A stretch of 64,000 bases of DNA from JAJCYK01 sp965224285 (GTDB lineage Bacteria > Bacteroidota > Bacteroidia > Cytophagales > Cyclobacteriaceae). Both the position numbers and the translations under genes were made by a program. The notes under the pieces were generated by a model. It saw only the letters and a program-made list of their open reading frames with translations. It was not told where the DNA came from and did not search any database. The stretch spans positions 2,790,001 to 2,854,000 of the forward strand of contig OZ245043.1 in the NCBI GenBank assembly GCA_965224285.1. Direction: 5' to 3'. Shown piece after piece: positions 35,457-42,683 of the stretch (its first letter is position 1; each line of letters begins with the position of its first letter).

Positions 35457-38399
35457 TTATAAGTTGTAAGCCAAACTCCAACTAAAGCTTCGACCAATAC
35501 GATATGATTCAAAGGTGAACTCACCCCGATCATCATCAAATTCCTTATTAAACTCCATATCCAGCAAGTTGGTAGCTTTGATACCTAAAGTCCAATGCTC
35601 ATTGAGTCTTTTTTGGGAGACGAAGTTCAGAGAAGGCCTGGGTTTTTCGAATACATCAGGATCCAGAGCCCCGGTAACGAATGCCAGTCTCTCACCGAAA
35701 ATGTTGAGTGAAACATTATTTTCCCAGTCAAGATCCAAATTGTTATGGCTTAATCTTACATTTACGATAAACGGAGATTGCCCTTGAAAGGTCCTGGTGT
35801 CCTCAATATTAGGCCGCTTGGCAGATTCCAGAGCATCCAATTCGCGCTGATCCTTGTCCACTTCAGAGAAAATATAGGAAACGTTTACAGCGAATTGTAG
35901 GTTTTCCAGAGAGGGGTTTATAAAATCCAATGACTTTCGGATCTCAGCTTCCACCCCCACTACTGTAGCCTGTGCCACATTGGTAGGTTGCACTTCAGGA
36001 GTTGAAGCCTTCGGAGTCAGTAACCATACTATAGGGTCTTGAAAATCCTTGTAATAAGCGCTGAGGGCAAATAGCTCTCCTGCCCTGGGATATACTTCAT
36101 AACGGAGGTCATAGTTATATATCAATGTGCGTTCCAGGTTTTTATTACCCAATACAGTTGGTTCGTTGGGTGTACCAAAGGAAGCAAACGGGGAGATCTC
36201 TCTCATATTTGGCCTGGCTAACGTCTGGCTAAATGCTGCTCGGAGATTGGCGTTTTCTGACAGTTTATAAATCAAGTTCAATGAAGGCAGATAATCGGTC
36301 TCTTCGATATCGCCATTAGGGCTTTCCTTTATAGGATTTCCTTGTTCGTCCACCTTGCCGAAAAACCTTGCTGTGGGATCAGCGCTTATAGTATTTAATT
36401 CCGTTTTCTCAACCCTTACCCCTGCAATAGCTTTTAGTTTAGGGAAAATCTTATAAACAGCCATTAAATAAGCAGCACTGATTACCTCTTCACCAGTATA
36501 GCTGTTACCCACTACAGTCTGATCGGAATAATATTGCCCAATGCCAAATTCAGTTCGGTTGGTGCTGGTATTGAGCGCTGGACCACCTACTACACCAAAG
36601 TTGCTGGGATTAAAGTATGAGGTCAGATCGCCAGCAGCCTCAGTGAAAGTCACCACATTATCATTTACTCCCGGCTGTGGGGTAATCGGCTCACGGAATA
36701 ATCCATACTGAAATTCATCAAACGTCCTGTTCTTTTGGGAATAAGCCCCGCCTAACTTTATAAGGTTTTCAGAGTCGTTGGTAATTGGTAGGGTGAAATC
36801 CAATTGAAAATTAACCTGTTTGTCCTCCAGAAACCGATAGAAATGAGAGGGGAGTCGTCCCACCTCAGATTTGTTCATCACAAATACTCCATTTTCGCCT
36901 CGCACATAGCCAAATTGTCGAAAATCGGGTTCATCCTGGGAAAGTGTCATAAAGCCTGCCACCCAGTCCATCTTAAGGCCTGGTAAATTTACGAATAGGT
37001 GCTTACCCATCACCTGATTGCTCAGGAGAGATCGCTCTCGGAATGAGATGAGCTGGGTTTCATATAACGGTGAGGCAGTATTCCGCCAAGTACCGTTGGC
37101 TATACCAGCTTCTGATTCTCCGGTATGATTGTATAAAGTATTTATGGACAACTCATGATTAGGATCAAACTGATAAGATATTCCCAATAAAGCTCCCAAC
37201 TGAGCTTCATCAACACTGTTAACAGCATTTAAAGATTGCTCGGTTATCAGACTTTGGCTGCCACCGTCTGAGAAAATACCAGTGGAAAGATTGTCCAAAT
37301 GGGTATAGCTTCGACCATAATTAAGTCCTATACTTACCCCCAGAGGATTGCCGGCAATTTGAAATCTGTTACCAAAGGCAATTTCCAGTCCATGATTTAT
37401 TCCCGCGTCATTGACCTCAGGAATAAAGCCGTTATCCAATACTTTGGAAGAGTTGTTGATCAGGTTACGTTCCAGGTCATTTCCCGGTAAGCGGGCACGG
37501 CGGGCTGTGGACTCCGCAGATCCTCCGGATAAAAGGTCTTGATTGGCATCGAAAATACCCGGACGGTCTCTGGTCCCATCATCAAAACCCAATGCCTCAT
37601 GGTTTGCTGCCGGATCTCTTAGAAAATCATCAACAAAGCTGGATTGGGTATTATAGGTAGTGGAGATCTTGGCGTTGAAAAAGAACTCGTCAGGGATTGA
37701 TTTGGAAGTTATATTCACTTTGCCACCGGTGAAATTCCCTGGTTGATCGGGAGTAAAAGTCTTAATGGTAGTAATATTCTCGATCATATCAGATGGTATA
37801 AGGTCCATGCTGGTACTATTGCGATAAGGATCAGCGCTGGGAATGGTCACGTTATTCATTTGAGTGATAGAATAACGGTCTCCCAGGCCTCTCATCACCA
37901 TGTATTTACCTCCCTCTATTGACGCCCCAGTCACCTGAGTCATTGATTCAGCTGCATTGGATACCCCTAATTTTTTAATTTCCAGGGAAGAAATCCCATC
38001 TTGTACAGCGAATGCCTTTTTCTGAATCTGCAATAACACAACATCATTATCCTTAATAGATTCAGCCTGCACTACAACCTCCTCAAGTACAACGTCTGAA
38101 GTTAAGCGTATATTAATTTCAATATCTTCACCCGCTACAATGTCAACTCCTTGTATTGTTTGCTTGGTATAGGAAACATATTGAATGATCAGATCATAAG
38201 TGCCATCCTGCAGCTCTAATTGATAATTACCATATAGATCGGTTACTGTCCCGGTAGTGGTACCATCTACCTGAATTGCGGCACCCACCAATTCCTCACC
38301 AGAGTCCCCATCAATTATTTTACCTGATACCGTTCCGGTCTGGGCCATTATTGCCACACAATACAAAACGGCGCTAAAAGTCAGTATAAATTTTTTCAT
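35457..38399 (-). CDS. TonB-dependent outer-membrane receptor with carboxypeptidase-regulatory domain
   Basis: A 980-residue outer-membrane transporter. Signal peptide (residues 1-20, ending IMAQ), a CarboxypepD_reg beta-sandwich (about 22-105, GTVSGKIIDGDSGEELVGAA), a plug (about 130-240, with YMVMRGLGDRYSITQMNNV) and a large barrel to the end. There is no N-terminal secretin/STN domain for sigma/anti-sigma signalling and no SusD gene adjacent, so it is not a classical polysaccharide-utilisation system. It lies downstream of a gene for a beta-rich lipoprotein in the same orientation; a hairpin separates them. The cargo cannot be read from sequence; a TTAACC/TTAACA direct repeat upstream hints at phosphate-type control. 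Confidence 0.94.
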   Translation of the reverse strand: MKKFILTFSAVLYCVAIMAQTGTVSGKIIDGDSGEELVGAAIQVDGTTTGTVTDLYGNYQLELQDGTYDLIIQYVSYTKQTIQGVDIVAGEDIEINIRLTSDVVLEEVVVQAESIKDNDVVLLQIQKKAFAVQDGISSLEIKKLGVSNAAESMTQVTGASIEGGKYMVMRGLGDRYSITQMNNVTIPSADPYRNSTSMDLIPSDMIENITTIKTFTPDQPGNFTGGKVNITSKSIPDEFFFNAKISTTYNTQSSFVDDFLRDPAANHEALGFDDGTRDRPGIFDANQDLLSGGSAESTARRARLPGNDLERNLINNSSKVLDNGFIPEVNDAGINHGLEIAFGNRFQIAGNPLGVSIGLNYGRSYTHLDNLSTGIFSDGGSQSLITEQSLNAVNSVDEAQLGALLGISYQFDPNHELSINTLYNHTGESEAGIANGTWRNTASPLYETQLISFRERSLLSNQVMGKHLFVNLPGLKMDWVAGFMTLSQDEPDFRQFGYVRGENGVFVMNKSEVGRLPSHFYRFLEDKQVNFQLDFTLPITNDSENLIKLGGAYSQKNRTFDEFQYGLFREPITPQPGVNDNVVTFTEAAGDLTSYFNPSNFGVVGGPALNTSTNRTEFGIGQYYSDQTVVGNSYTGEEVISAAYLMAVYKIFPKLKAIAGVRVEKTELNTISADPTARFFGKVDEQGNPIKESPNGDIEETDYLPSLNLIYKLSENANLRAAFSQTLARPNMREISPFASFGTPNEPTVLGNKNLERTLIYNYDLRYEVYPRAGELFALSAYYKDFQDPIVWLLTPKASTPEVQPTNVAQATVVGVEAEIRKSLDFINPSLENLQFAVNVSYIFSEVDKDQRELDALESAKRPNIEDTRTFQGQSPFIVNVRLSHNNLDLDWENNVSLNIFGERLAFVTGALDPDVFEKPRPSLNFVSQKRLNEHWTLGIKATNLLDMEFNKEFDDDRGEFTFESYRIGRSFSWSLAYNL

Positions 38400-38472
38400 T
38401 GATTTTCAATATTTTGAACAAAGTTCAGGTTTTAACGCCAGCAACAGGCAAATAAATTATTAAGTAAATGTT

Positions 38473-38489
38473 AATATTAGGTTAACAGA
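38473..38489 (-). promoter_or_regulatory. Candidate direct-repeat operator (Pho-box-like) upstream of the TonB receptor
   Basis: The minus strand reads TTAACC-TAATA-TTAACA, two hexamers with 11-bp period, about 75 bp before the receptor ATG. Similar 11-bp-period repeats lie before two neighbouring genes. The spacing is that of PhoB/PhoP boxes, but the sequence is AT-rich and chance occurrence is possible. Confidence 0.35.
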
Positions 38490-38507
38490 ATGGTATTGAA
38501 GTGAAAA

Positions 38508-38537
38508 AAAAGGAAGCCATTTTGGCCTCCTTTTTCT
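38508..38537 (-). terminator. Hairpin after the beta-rich lipoprotein gene
   Basis: GGAAGCCA (38512-38519) pairs with TGGCCTCC (38523-38530) with one A-C mismatch. On the minus strand it is followed by CTTTTTTTTC-like sequence. It sits between the lipoprotein and receptor genes and could terminate or attenuate read-through into the receptor. Confidence 0.7.
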
Positions 38538-38554
38538 ATTCTTATTGGAACGTC

Positions 38555-40264
38555 TCATTGGGGTAGATAACCTAGTATTGATAGAGTTGACCAACCATCC
38601 AGCCAGTTCTCAGTAGCAGAGAAGGCTCCACGGTAACCTACCTGCTCCAGTCCATCGGGAACAGTAGCCACTTCGGTATCATCCACCAGTGGTCGGGGAT
38701 CCAGGCCTCCGTTAGGAATGCGTGAAACTGAAGTAACTACTCCGCTGGCAGAATACTTATTATTATTATCTGAAAGCTCCGATTCCACAGCAGCAGTAGC
38801 GCCTGTGAAACCGCCGTCACCGGAACTGGCTTTTACCAAACTGCTAAGATCAGAAGCTCCGGCAAAGTTAGCCCAGGTGTTATTGGTGATTTCAATTTGG
38901 AAGCCATCCCTTTCCGCAGTTAGCCTAGCGTAAGAATCGTTGTCGTTGTTCTCCAGGTCTTGTACTTCGATACCTACACCGGGGAAATCTTCTAAAACCG
39001 AGTTGCCTAATTTACCTGCAAAGTTTTCTCTCATCAGAATTGCTTTATCCCTAAGAGCACTAGCACCGCTACCTGGCCCCAGAAATGTAGCGTTGTATAT
39101 ATTTGGCGCAGTAAATAGATTAGCATCGTCTGGATCTGCTCCATCCCACTCACCAGAGTGATCGAATCCTATTGACTCATCACCCATCAAGGCGAACAGG
39201 AATTGTCCATGTCCTCTCCAGCCCAGGTCAAAATCAAAATCGTCATCAGTGGAGAAAGCCACGCTTATATGAGATATGTTCACTGTTCCGCCAAAAATCT
39301 CCACTCCATCGTCAGCAGAAGAGAAAATGTCCACGAAATCGATTTCGGTACCGGATCCTACTCCACCCAAGGTCAGACCCTGGATCTCGTCACCGGCTAC
39401 CCCGTTAAGGGCAAACCCGGTATATCGGATGGAAACATAATTCAATATTCCGGAATTGTCGCTGGGATCATCACCACCGTAGGCCCCTCTGGGTTCCCCG
39501 GAATCTATGCCTTCAATTTGGATTTCATCTGATCCATCTTTTTCTGCAGGGGCTCCACCCAGAATGATCAATCCAGCCCATTGCTGGTTTTCACTAGGCC
39601 CCAAACTGCCGGCAAGGTCGTCATCTTCGGCAGTGAAAATGATAGGATCGGTTGAGGTTCCTTCAGCAAAAATTTGTGCTCCCCTAGTAATGATCAAGGA
39701 AGAAGCAGGGTCGGCAGTGGTAGGATCCTGGGTAAACTTAATTACCGTCCCAGCTTCGATATTTAGTACACCGCCCTCTTCTAGATAGACAAGTCCATCA
39801 AATAAATATTCGACATCTGAGGTCAGGTTATATATAGTATTTCCCTGAAGTGTTGCATCATTGACATTAGGATCGGTTAAGGTGACCTCAGTAGACCCTA
39901 CATTAATAGTGGCGCTGGCAGTTGCCGTTTGAGCTGGTGACTGGCTATCAGACACGGTAAAGGTCAAATCTACGGTAGAACCTATTGCTGCGCCCTCATC
40001 GATAGTATATTCATAACTGCCTCCTGACACATTATCAGTATTATTGCCATCAGTGGCTGTAACGGAAACTACGCTGGCTCCGGCCGCTGCACTGGCATTT
40101 ACAGTAAAACTAACTGTTGCACCCGGGGCCCCGCCGGTAGTAGTTGGCGAAACAGTGATAGTGGGGGCGCCTGGGATACCAGGGTCAGGATCATCATCAT
40201 CGCAGCTCCACACCACCACAGTTAGTCCTGCCAAAAGCATAAACATATAATTTAATTTATTCAT
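38555..40264 (-). CDS. Large secreted beta-rich lipoprotein paired with a TonB receptor
   Basis: A 569-residue lipoprotein; the signal ends VVVWSC with lipidated Cys21, followed by an Asp-rich tether (DDDDPDPG) that may act as a surface-export signal. An Ig/cadherin-like domain spans about residues 30-125. The rest is a repetitive beta-helix-like domain with the hallmark phrases YGGDDPSDNSGILNYVSIR, GLTLGGVGSGTEIDFVD and DDGVEIFGGTVNISH. I recognise these as a widespread Bacteroidota family of unknown function commonly encoded beside TonB-dependent receptors. No T9SS C-terminal sorting domain is evident. Probably a surface or periplasmic partner of the receptor at 35457. Confidence 0.8.
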   Translation of the reverse strand: MNKLNYMFMLLAGLTVVVWSCDDDDPDPGIPGAPTITVSPTTTGGAPGATVSFTVNASAAAGASVVSVTATDGNNTDNVSGGSYEYTIDEGAAIGSTVDLTFTVSDSQSPAQTATASATINVGSTEVTLTDPNVNDATLQGNTIYNLTSDVEYLFDGLVYLEEGGVLNIEAGTVIKFTQDPTTADPASSLIITRGAQIFAEGTSTDPIIFTAEDDDLAGSLGPSENQQWAGLIILGGAPAEKDGSDEIQIEGIDSGEPRGAYGGDDPSDNSGILNYVSIRYTGFALNGVAGDEIQGLTLGGVGSGTEIDFVDIFSSADDGVEIFGGTVNISHISVAFSTDDDFDFDLGWRGHGQFLFALMGDESIGFDHSGEWDGADPDDANLFTAPNIYNATFLGPGSGASALRDKAILMRENFAGKLGNSVLEDFPGVGIEVQDLENNDNDSYARLTAERDGFQIEITNNTWANFAGASDLSSLVKASSGDGGFTGATAAVESELSDNNNKYSASGVVTSVSRIPNGGLDPRPLVDDTEVATVPDGLEQVGYRGAFSATENWLDGWSTLSILGYLPQ

Positions 40265-40549
40265 GTTAATCGGTTTAGTGTTCTGTGAGTAAAGATTCGC
40301 TAGGCAAAGGTGTGGATTTCATGTTACCTGAGCAGGTAGGAATGATTAATTAATCATTAAAATAAAGTGGTGTTTCAAACCATTTTTTTAACAATTATTT
40401 AACATCAGATTAGGGACACCCAAAGGCAGGACATTTCAATTTTGGCATTAATTAAACCACTAGGCAGTCGTTACCGGGCAGTCAATGAATCCTATAACCT
40501 TACTGTGACTGTAAGTGTTCAAATACTATCAGTTGAGCGCTAGTGAAAG
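40265..40549. promoter_or_regulatory. Control region upstream of the beta-rich lipoprotein, with palindromes
   Basis: 285 bp without a gene. It contains TACCTG-AG-CAGGTA (40325-40338), a perfect 18-bp palindrome AATGATTAATTAATCATT (40341-40358), and TTAACA-ATTAT-TTAACA (40388-40404), a perfect hexamer repeat with 11-bp period. On the coding (minus) strand the last reads TGTTAA-N5-TGTTAA, the orientation of an E. coli Pho box. The remainder shows no distinct structure. Confidence 0.45.
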
Positions 40550-41533
40550 CTACTTATTGATAGGTACTTTATTGAGGATTTCTGTAAGGATGTGTTGGGT
40601 GGATACCCCATCAGCTTCAGCCTCATAATTTAAAAGCAAGCGGTGGTTCATTACATCCAGGGCTACTTCCTTAATATCTTCCGGTAACACATAATCCCTA
40701 CCCTCGAAATAGGCAACTGCCTTTGAAGCCAGGTTCAAGTTTATGCTGGCCCGGGGGGAAGCTCCGAATTCTACATAGTGTTCCAGATCCTGCAAGCCAT
40801 ATTCCCTGGGATTTCTGGTAGCAAACACCAACTCAATGATGTAGTGGGCCAGTGATTCACTGATATTGACCTGGTTTATTTCGTTGCGAATAGCAAAGAT
40901 GTCCTCTTTGCTGAGGACAGGTTGTACCTCATCGTTGAAGTTGAGATTGGCCATTCTGGTCATAATCTCATATTCTTCCTGCTTAGTGGGATAATCAACA
41001 TGCACCTTCATCATAAAACGGTCGACCTGGGCCTCAGGCAAGGGGTAAGTGCCTTCCTGTTCTACTGGGTTTTGAGTAGCCAGTACCAAAAAGGGCCTAT
41101 CCAGGTCGAAGGTGGTTTCACCAATAGTGACCTGTTTTTCCTGCATGGATTCCAAAAGAGCGGATTGCACTTTGGCGGGGGACCGGTTTACTTCATCAGC
41201 CAGGATAATGTTGGCAAAAATAGGCCCTTTTTTCACCTCAAACTCCGCTTTCTGTTGATTGTATATCATGGTGCCTATCAGGTCCGAAGGCAAAAGATCC
41301 GGTGTGAATTGAATTCTTTGGAAATCCAAATGGAGCACTCTGGATAAGGTATTGACGGTTAATGTTTTGGCCAGACCAGGTACACCCTCAAGCAATACAT
41401 GTCCCTGAGTGAATAAGCCAATCAGCAGCCGGTTGAGCATATAATCCTGACCCACCACTACCTTACTTACTTCGTTGTACAGGCTTTTTATTTTCTCCTG
41501 ATGTTCTCTTTTTACTTCAGTGGCTTCTTCCAC
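40550..41533 (-). CDS. MoxR-family AAA+ ATPase
   Basis: A 327-residue AAA+ protein: Walker A LLEGVPGLAKTLTVN, Walker B IILADEVNRSPAKVQSALL, sensor 1 FLVLATQNPVEQEGTYPLPEAQ (shown here as VLATQNPVEQEGTY and LPEAQVDRF), and the C-terminal lid. MoxR ATPases are chaperone-like and normally sit next to DUF58 and von Willebrand-domain genes (BatA/BatB). None is adjacent here: the downstream neighbour after 285 bp is the beta-rich lipoprotein gene. It has a -7-like element and is divergent from the transglutaminase-like gene. Confidence 0.93.
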   Translation of the reverse strand: MEEATEVKREHQEKIKSLYNEVSKVVVGQDYMLNRLLIGLFTQGHVLLEGVPGLAKTLTVNTLSRVLHLDFQRIQFTPDLLPSDLIGTMIYNQQKAEFEVKKGPIFANIILADEVNRSPAKVQSALLESMQEKQVTIGETTFDLDRPFLVLATQNPVEQEGTYPLPEAQVDRFMMKVHVDYPTKQEEYEIMTRMANLNFNDEVQPVLSKEDIFAIRNEINQVNISESLAHYIIELVFATRNPREYGLQDLEHYVEFGASPRASINLNLASKAVAYFEGRDYVLPEDIKEVALDVMNHRLLLNYEAEADGVSTQHILTEILNKVPINK

Positions 41534-41568
41534 TTGAAATGGTTTTAAATTTCAATTTCATCAAAAGG

Positions 41569-41576
41569 CAAAAATA
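41569..41576 (-). promoter_or_regulatory. Candidate -7 promoter element for the MoxR gene
   Basis: The minus strand reads TATTTTTG, an exact TAnnTTTG match, 35 nt before the MoxR ATG, in an AT-rich context. Confidence 0.45.
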
Positions 41577-41629
41577 ATAAAAAAACCTTACCGGCATATC
41601 AGATTAGGAAAGTTTGGCTGGCAGAAAAC

Positions 41630-41674
41630 TTAACATTAAGGTAACATCACACATTCCAATATTACCTTAATATT
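41630..41674. promoter_or_regulatory. Repeats in the divergent MoxR / transglutaminase-like control region
   Basis: TTAACA-TTAAG-GTAACA (41630-41646) is a second near-copy of the 11-bp-period hexamer repeat. It also forms one arm of an inverted repeat: AACATTAAGGTAA (41632-41644) with TTACCTTAATATT (41662-41674), 12 of 13 positions complementary. A regulator-binding site serving either divergent gene is plausible. Confidence 0.4.
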
Positions 41675-41710
41675 AAGTTTTTACTAAATTAGTCTGGGAG
41701 GTAAAAACCT

Positions 41711-42577
41711 ATGAGGATTTCAATAATGGTCTTAATTGCAGTATTATCATGGGTGTTTCCTGCGTTAGCCCAAGGCCACATTGTAGCATCTAACCATCCG
41801 GAGTTTATCCGGTATGACGTCTCCGGCAAACATTTGGCTACCGCTTCCGCATTTAATTTTATCGACGACATCAACAAAGCGGAAGAGTTTCAGCGGTTTC
41901 TTCATAAAGCAAAAGAAAAAGCATCGAAGTATCCTAATGAGAAAGCCTTCGGGAAGTATTTGTTTTATAAAGTACACCGCAAACTTTTGCTTAAGTACCG
42001 GACCCCGGCTACTGTTGAAAGTTTATTTGCAGATGGCACTTATGACTGCCTGACGGCCACCGCCCTATTCTCTTATATTTTTACAGAATTGGGTTTTGAT
42101 CATCACATTGTAGAAACTTCCTATCACATTTATTTGATGCTGGAAGTAGATGGCAAACAAGTCATGATCGAATCGACCAACCCACTGGGAGGTTATATTT
42201 CCAATGCTGAAACTATAGCAAACCTGCAACAGGAAATTACTGATACCGAGAGTATCACCTTACAAGAAAATAGCAACCCTCTTCATTATCGCTTGAAAGC
42301 ACCGGTGCATAATGAAATTGGTTTTAACGAACTCAAAGGGCTGTATTACTATAATTTAGCTTTGGATTTTTACAACCATCAAAAATTAAGCATGGCCTTA
42401 CCCTTGATGGAATTAGGTTTGCGATGGTACCCCAGTCCAAGGCTGATGGAGGTATACCAGGTGATGATCAACACGCTATTATCCGACCCAATGGCTAATC
42501 CTTGGTTAAAAAGCCGCTATATTTCACAGTCTGAAGCAACCACGTCGGCAGTTACTGCACTCTCTCTCCAAAATTAA
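41711..42577 (+). CDS. Secreted transglutaminase-like protein
   Basis: A 288-residue exported protein (signal peptide 1-20, ending PALAQ). A transglutaminase/protease-like core is visible with the probable triad Cys113 (GTYDCLTATALFSYIF), His139 (TSYHIYLMLEV) and an acid at Glu154 (VMIESTNPLGG), where the family more often has Asp. The C-terminal 90 residues look TPR-like (GLYYYNLALDFYNHQKLSMA). Such proteins cleave or modify other secreted proteins; the substrate is unknown. It is divergent from moxR and 106 bp upstream of the phosphatase/kinase-like/barrel gene in the same direction. Confidence 0.75.
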   Translation: MRISIMVLIAVLSWVFPALAQGHIVASNHPEFIRYDVSGKHLATASAFNFIDDINKAEEFQRFLHKAKEKASKYPNEKAFGKYLFYKVHRKLLLKYRTPATVESLFADGTYDCLTATALFSYIFTELGFDHHIVETSYHIYLMLEVDGKQVMIESTNPLGGYISNAETIANLQQEITDTESITLQENSNPLHYRLKAPVHNEIGFNELKGLYYYNLALDFYNHQKLSMALPLMELGLRWYPSPRLMEVYQVMINTLLSDPMANPWLKSRYISQSEATTSAVTALSLQN

Positions 42578-42683
42578 ACTTTTCTGAAACCCCTAATGTT
42601 ATAGGGCCGGCTGCCATAGAATCATTTTAACCGGCTGGTGGCTGCTGCTCCTCCCGGTTTGCTAAATACAGCTTAAATAAACT

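Noticed and set aside
35457..40264. TonB receptor plus lipoprotein as a SusC/SusD pair
   Set aside because: The lipoprotein is beta-rich with Ig- and beta-helix-like sequence, not the helical TPR-like SusD fold, and no glycan enzymes are adjacent.
38555..40264. T9SS C-terminal sorting domain on the beta-rich lipoprotein
   Set aside because: The C-terminus (DGWSTLSILGYLPQ) lacks the type A/B sorting signature, and the N-terminal lipobox already explains export.
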